DNA of 10,894 bases, taken from Cochliopodium minus. Its lineage: Eukaryota; Discosea; Himatismenida; Cochliopodiidae. The position numbers and the translations under genes were made by a program. The notes under the pieces are model-generated. The model was given only the letters and a program-made list of their open reading frames with translations. It made no database searches and was not told the DNA's origin. Numbering within the stretch: position 1 is the first letter of the stretch; each line of letters opens with the position of its first letter. The stretch is from contig JAMYWO010000018.1 of assembly GCA_024220525.1 (NCBI GenBank), forward strand, positions 204,874-215,767, read 5' to 3'. Positions 7,494 through 10,894 of this stretch are shown piece after piece.

Positions 7494-7968
7494 TTTCTGT
7501 AAAATAAAGAGAATTGATTAAAAAAGTTTTTTCGTGAAGATTTTTCTTTTAAAAGTTCTTTAAAGCTCATAATTATTTTTAAGATTTAATAATTTTATCT
7601 TTCTTTCAATTTTAGATTATAATTAAAGAAATCTCGTTTGGTTTTTTGTTTGAATTTTAAAGATCAATAAGTATAAAGATTTTCAAAAAATCTTTTGTTT
7701 TTTGAAATTTCATTTTATCAAATTTTTGGTTCTTGTTATATCAGATCATTTCGTAAAATCATTGTGATTACTGTATGATTGAAACCACATTATCAATATA
7801 ACGCATTCAAATGATTTCTCCAAAATTTTTTGGGATGCTCATTATGCCCATAATAATATGTTTATCAAGAAAGAGTAATAGTTTATTTTTTGTTTTAATT
7901 TAATTTTGATGTGATTATTGAAAAAAAATTTTATTTTGAATAAAAAATTGAAAGAAAATTTTCTTTTC
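7494..7968. other. AT-rich intergenic region, no gene seen
   Basis: About 475 bases between the SAM-like gene and the first Met of the phosphatase gene. It holds AATAAA at 7503 soon after the upstream stop and otherwise AT-rich unique sequence. The frame used by the phosphatase exon is open from 7915 but has no ATG before 7969, so an upstream exon within this stretch cannot be excluded. Confidence 0.5.
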
Positions 7969-9219
7969 ATGGATACAATAGATGCAAATAAATTTAATTT
8001 GATTCTTAAAACGTGTGATATAGATTCATTTTATAATTCTCTAATAAATTCTGATTCTACTTACGATTTTCGATCTGAAGAAGAATTCTTCAACAAATGC
8101 CTTCTCAATTCAAAGCATATAGATAAAGATACATACGAAATAGAGGTAAAAAGGCTATTTCAAAGAAAATTCAGAAATCCTTTCGCTAGGAAAGCACAAA
8201 GTAAAACCATTTTTTTAATTTTAAATTTTCGTATAATTATAATTATACCACTTCAATTCAACAATGATTATTTGTTAATTTCAAATTGATAAATATTTTT
8301 GATCGATAAAATCCATAAAAACTTGCAAACTCTTTTCTCAATTTCAACATTTTTGTTTCAATAAAAATGACAATAGTAAGCATTCTTGTGAACAAGGAAG
8401 AGGATTCCAAAGAATTTGTAGATCTCATCAAACAACATCTCCATAATCTGGGAACAGATGTAACACTAATAATTCATACCTTGGAGACCGATCTTTTCGA
8501 AGAATTCCAAAAGAAGAATCCCCTTTTATTTATCAAGAAAGAGAAAGAAATAGATAGTGTGAACATAAGAAGAGAAGTGATTGAATTGAAAATTGATTTG
8601 AAATATTTCACTCAACACATAATCCCCAATTTTTTGTATTTGGGAGATTTTAACTCTTCGCAAAACAAAGAAATTTTGGATCACTACAATATACATTATA
8701 TTATAAATTGTAGTAATTTTTTCCCTAGCATTTTCAAAAATTCAAAGGTAAACTTCCAAAATATTCCCAGAAAAAATTTTAAAAAAACCAAATAATTTAT
8801 TCCTCTCAAATTTGATCTTTTCAAAATTTTTTTTCAAGACTTACTTGGATGTTAACATAGAGGACAATGATGACGTTGACATCTCTGAGCATTTTGAAAC
8901 AACAAACAAATTTATAGAGAAAGCAAGAGAAGACAATAAGGCAGTACTTGTGCATTGGTTTGTTATTTTTTAAAAACTAAGATTAAATTAATTTTTTTGT
9001 TCATTTATTGTTAGTGCGGCTGGTATCTCTAGATCTTGTACATTTGTTCTTGCATATCTCATGAAATTCAAACAGATGAATTTGAGAGATGCTTATGTTC
9101 ATACAATTACTTGTCGTAAGGTAATAGGACCTAATGTCGGCTTTATAAATCAATTAAAGAAATATGAGAAGGCTCTTTTTGGGTCCGTCTCTGATCTCTC
9201 TGATTATAGTTATAATTGA
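7969..9219 (+). CDS. dual-specificity protein phosphatase, four exons
   Basis: Exons 7969-8200, 8377-8747, 8839-8957 and 9015-9219 join in frame to 308 residues. Introns (176, 91 and 57 nt) begin GTAAAA, GTAAAC and GTTTGT and end AATAG, TCAAG and GTTAG. The C-terminal half is a DSP domain: HIIPNFLYLGDF and YNIHYIINCSN (about 155-190), IEDNDDVDI with the likely general-acid Asp210, the CX5R loop HCAAGISRS (Cys241, Arg247), AYLMKFKQMNLRDAY, and PNVGFINQLKKYEKALFG. Such enzymes remove phosphate from Tyr and Ser/Thr of proteins in the cytosol or nucleus, classically of MAP kinases. The substrate here is unknown. The Cys codon is made by joining TG and T across the last intron. The first exon is less certain: 8367 is also an ATG in the same frame with an A-rich leader and would give a 234-residue protein. 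The phase fit and the intron-like end of the first frame favour the longer model. Confidence 0.85.
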
Positions 9220-9479
9220 TTAAATGAGAATTCATTTTTTACATTTTTTGTTTCAATTAATTCTTGATCGTTTATGCTTTTGTAAATCTCATCAATTTCA
9301 TTTAAAATAGAATAATTTGAAAATTATATTTGAATTCATTGAATTCTCTTAATTTTATATAACTATTCTGTTTATATTTTTTGTGTGGATGGATATTCTA
9401 TCAAATGGAAAGTGAGTAATTTCTATTTGTTGGAAAGCTTTCAAAAAAAAAAGAAAACTCCGAGATATAAAAAAAAAAA

Positions 9480-10652
9480 ATGAAAAAACCTTGGAGTAAA
9501 ATGAATAAAGAAAAGAGATTAAACACCATATTTTACTCATTCATTTTGGTCATATTATTTTTTGGTTTCAAGTTGTATATAACAAATCACAATCACAATG
9601 AAATATTGAATATAGAATCAAAAAATATGAGGGGATTGAAAGAAAATATACATTTGAATGAAGAAGAAAAAGGATCATTATCTTTATTATTGATTATCTT
9701 TATGTTGATTGGATGTTTCCTTATTGCATATCTGATTCGCCAGAGCGGATTTTTATATTTGCATGAATCGTGCACCACAATCGCATTTGGATGTATAATT
9801 GGGTTTATTGTAAGGGTATTTTCTACCATAGACAAGTTGAAATCACTCATCACATTTGATGAAAGAACCTTTTTCATCTTTTTGCTGCCTCAAATTATAT
9901 TTGAATCAGGATACAATATGAATAGGGTAAAAAAAAAAAAAAAAAATAGATCCTCAGATAAATGAATTAATAATATAATATTAAAGCTCAAATAATTCGA
10001 TGGGTCAAGAGATTCAATTGTATTTTTTTTATTGAATATTCATTCGGCTATTCATTATTTCAATATGTTGTTTGTTAAATCAAAATTCTTATATATTTTT
10101 TGTATTTCTTATTTATTTTTATCGGCGAAAGAAATATAATATAAAAATAAAAATAAACTCGGGATGATTTGATCAAATCATTTGGATTTCAATACCTTTT
10201 CTTTTATTTGCAATGATTTTTTATTTTTTTAAAAAAAAAAGAAAAAATTCTTCGAAAACATAGGTTCAATAGCAGTATTCGCCTTCATTGGAACAACCCT
10301 CAATGTATTCATCTACGGTCTTCTCCTCTACGGATTCAACCTCCTGAGTTACTTCAAAGTGGGGTTCTCCTTGTTGGAAACATTGATCTTCGGATCTTTA
10401 ATCTCCGCCACAGACACTGTGACAGTTTTGGCGATTTTCAAAGAGCTCCGAGTAGATTTCAATTTGTATGCCAACGTATTTGGAGAATCTTCTTTCAACG
10501 ATGCTGTCGCTATTGTGTTGTACAGAACCATCTTCTCCTTTCAGAGCAGAAAGGTGACCTTTTTGAGCATCACCATTGCCTTTGGCGAGTTTTTCGTCAT
10601 CTTTTTTGGTTCTTTCGCTGTTGGTACCATCATCGCTCTCATCCTCGCTCTC
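9480..10652 (+). CDS. Na+/H+ exchanger (NHE, CPA1 family), 5' part
   Basis: Exon 1 is 9480-9926 and exon 2 is 10242-10652, both phase 0. The gene continues past the right edge after a GTAAAA donor at 10653. ATG 9480 closes a run of twelve A. A hydrophobic segment at 16-34 may be a signal anchor. An Asn- and Glu-rich loop follows, then successive membrane segments from residue 66. Family marks are FFIFLLPQIIFESGYNMN (like FFLFLLPPI of eukaryotic NHEs), KKFFENIGSIAVFAFIGT, FGSLISATDTVTVLAIF and FGESSFNDAVAIVLYRTI with the Asn235-Asp236 ion-binding pair. It should swap Na+ or K+ for H+ across the plasma or an organelle membrane. The usual Pro in TDPV is Thr208. Exon 2 is richer in C-ending codons than exon 1. 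The intron acceptor (AAAAAG|AAAAAA) has an A-rich rather than a T-rich end, but the protein match across it is clear. Confidence 0.93.
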
Positions 10653-10894
10653 GTAAAAAAAAATTTTTTTTTTTACTTTTTGGTTTATCAAATCATTCAT
10701 AACATTATTAATGAAATTTTTTTTTTCTTTATATTTATTTTTTATTTTTATTTTTATTTTTTTTCTTTATATTTACTTTTTATTTTTTTTTTTGAGATTT
10801 TTTATATTTATTTTTTATTTTTATTTTTTATTTTTTATTTTTTATTTCAAATTTTTTATTTCAAATTTTTTATTTCAAATTTTTTATTTTTTAT
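10653..10894. other. low-complexity AT intron of the exchanger gene
   Basis: From the donor at 10653 to the window end the sequence is almost entirely T and A, with repeated TTTTTATTTTT blocks and almost no coding potential on the plus strand. A 14-bp unit (TTTTTTATTTCAAA) is repeated three times at 10838-10879 with a partial fourth. No acceptor or further exon is visible. Confidence 0.75.
10838..10889 (+). repeat. tandem 14-bp repeat
   Basis: The unit TTTTTTATTTCAAA is present three times without change (10838, 10852, 10866), and a fourth copy begins at 10880. It is a microsatellite-like array in the intron. Confidence 0.9.

Noticed and set aside
7915-7968. TTG at 7918 as a start codon
   Set aside because: A TTG start is not expected in a eukaryotic nuclear gene. 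The first ATG of the frame is 7969.
8201-8289. Coding tail after 8200 in the first phosphatase frame
   Set aside because: It starts with a GTAAAA donor, is made of AT-rich low-complexity codons (Ile, Leu, Phe) and is better read as intron.
9240-9479. Possible short gene between phosphatase and exchanger
   Set aside because: Only AT-rich sequence and a minus-strand frame with poly-Phe low complexity are present. No start, domain or RNA gene signature is seen.
9593-9877. Minus-strand frame opposite exchanger exon 1
   Set aside because: Antisense to clear NHE coding sequence.
10398-10700. Minus-strand frame of 100 codons with acidic and Ser-rich sequence
   Set aside because: It is antisense to exchanger exon 2, whose protein match is decisive. 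The acidic residues come from complementing Phe, Leu and Ile codons.
10653-10894. CRISPR-like or centromere-like array from the 14-mer repeats
   Set aside because: There are only three units with no spacers, inside a T/A microsatellite intron.

Overview
The window comes from a very AT-rich eukaryotic genome, most likely a protist. Host genes have short AT-rich introns with GT...AG ends, several start codons follow long A runs, and the standard code fits because TGA ends real genes. I cannot name the species. Four host genes can be read once splicing is considered, plus one gene fragment at the left edge and one large, partly decayed retrotransposon.

Layout: (a) about 1-342, minus strand, is an open frame running off the left edge that encodes a hydrophobic leader followed by a charged protein. 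No start codon is visible. (b) About 503-3841, plus strand, is a DIRS/PAT-type tyrosine-recombinase retrotransposon. It has a Gag tail rich in Arg and Gly, a reverse transcriptase-RNase H-methyltransferase-like polyprotein broken by a frameshift, an intact tyrosine recombinase frame, and a 3' tail with a perfect 49-bp direct repeat of the split-direct-repeat kind. The 5' repeat and most of gag are not visible, so the copy looks 5'-truncated. (c) 3947-6181, minus strand, is a four-exon gene for a 510-residue Sel1-repeat solenoid. (d) About 6182-7115 is a non-coding divergent intergenic region. It holds an inverted copy, about 90% identical over 54 nt, of a segment inside intron 3 of the Sel1 gene. 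(e) 7116-7493, plus strand, is a small single-exon gene with a SAM-like fold signature. (f) 7969-9219, plus strand, is a four-exon dual-specificity phosphatase gene whose catalytic Cys codon is split by an intron. (g) 9480 to beyond the right edge, plus strand, is the 5' part of a Na+/H+ exchanger gene of the eukaryotic NHE type, followed by low-complexity intron.

The three retroelement products would act together in copying and integration: RNA packaging, reverse transcription, and insertion by recombination. The host genes do not form an obvious pathway. Phosphatase, SAM-like and Sel1 proteins are all common in signalling or scaffolding, but nothing here ties them together. The observations most worth following are the split-repeat structure and changed catalytic box of the retroelement recombinase, the diverged inverted repeat around the Sel1 gene, and the marked codon-use contrast between the two exchanger exons.
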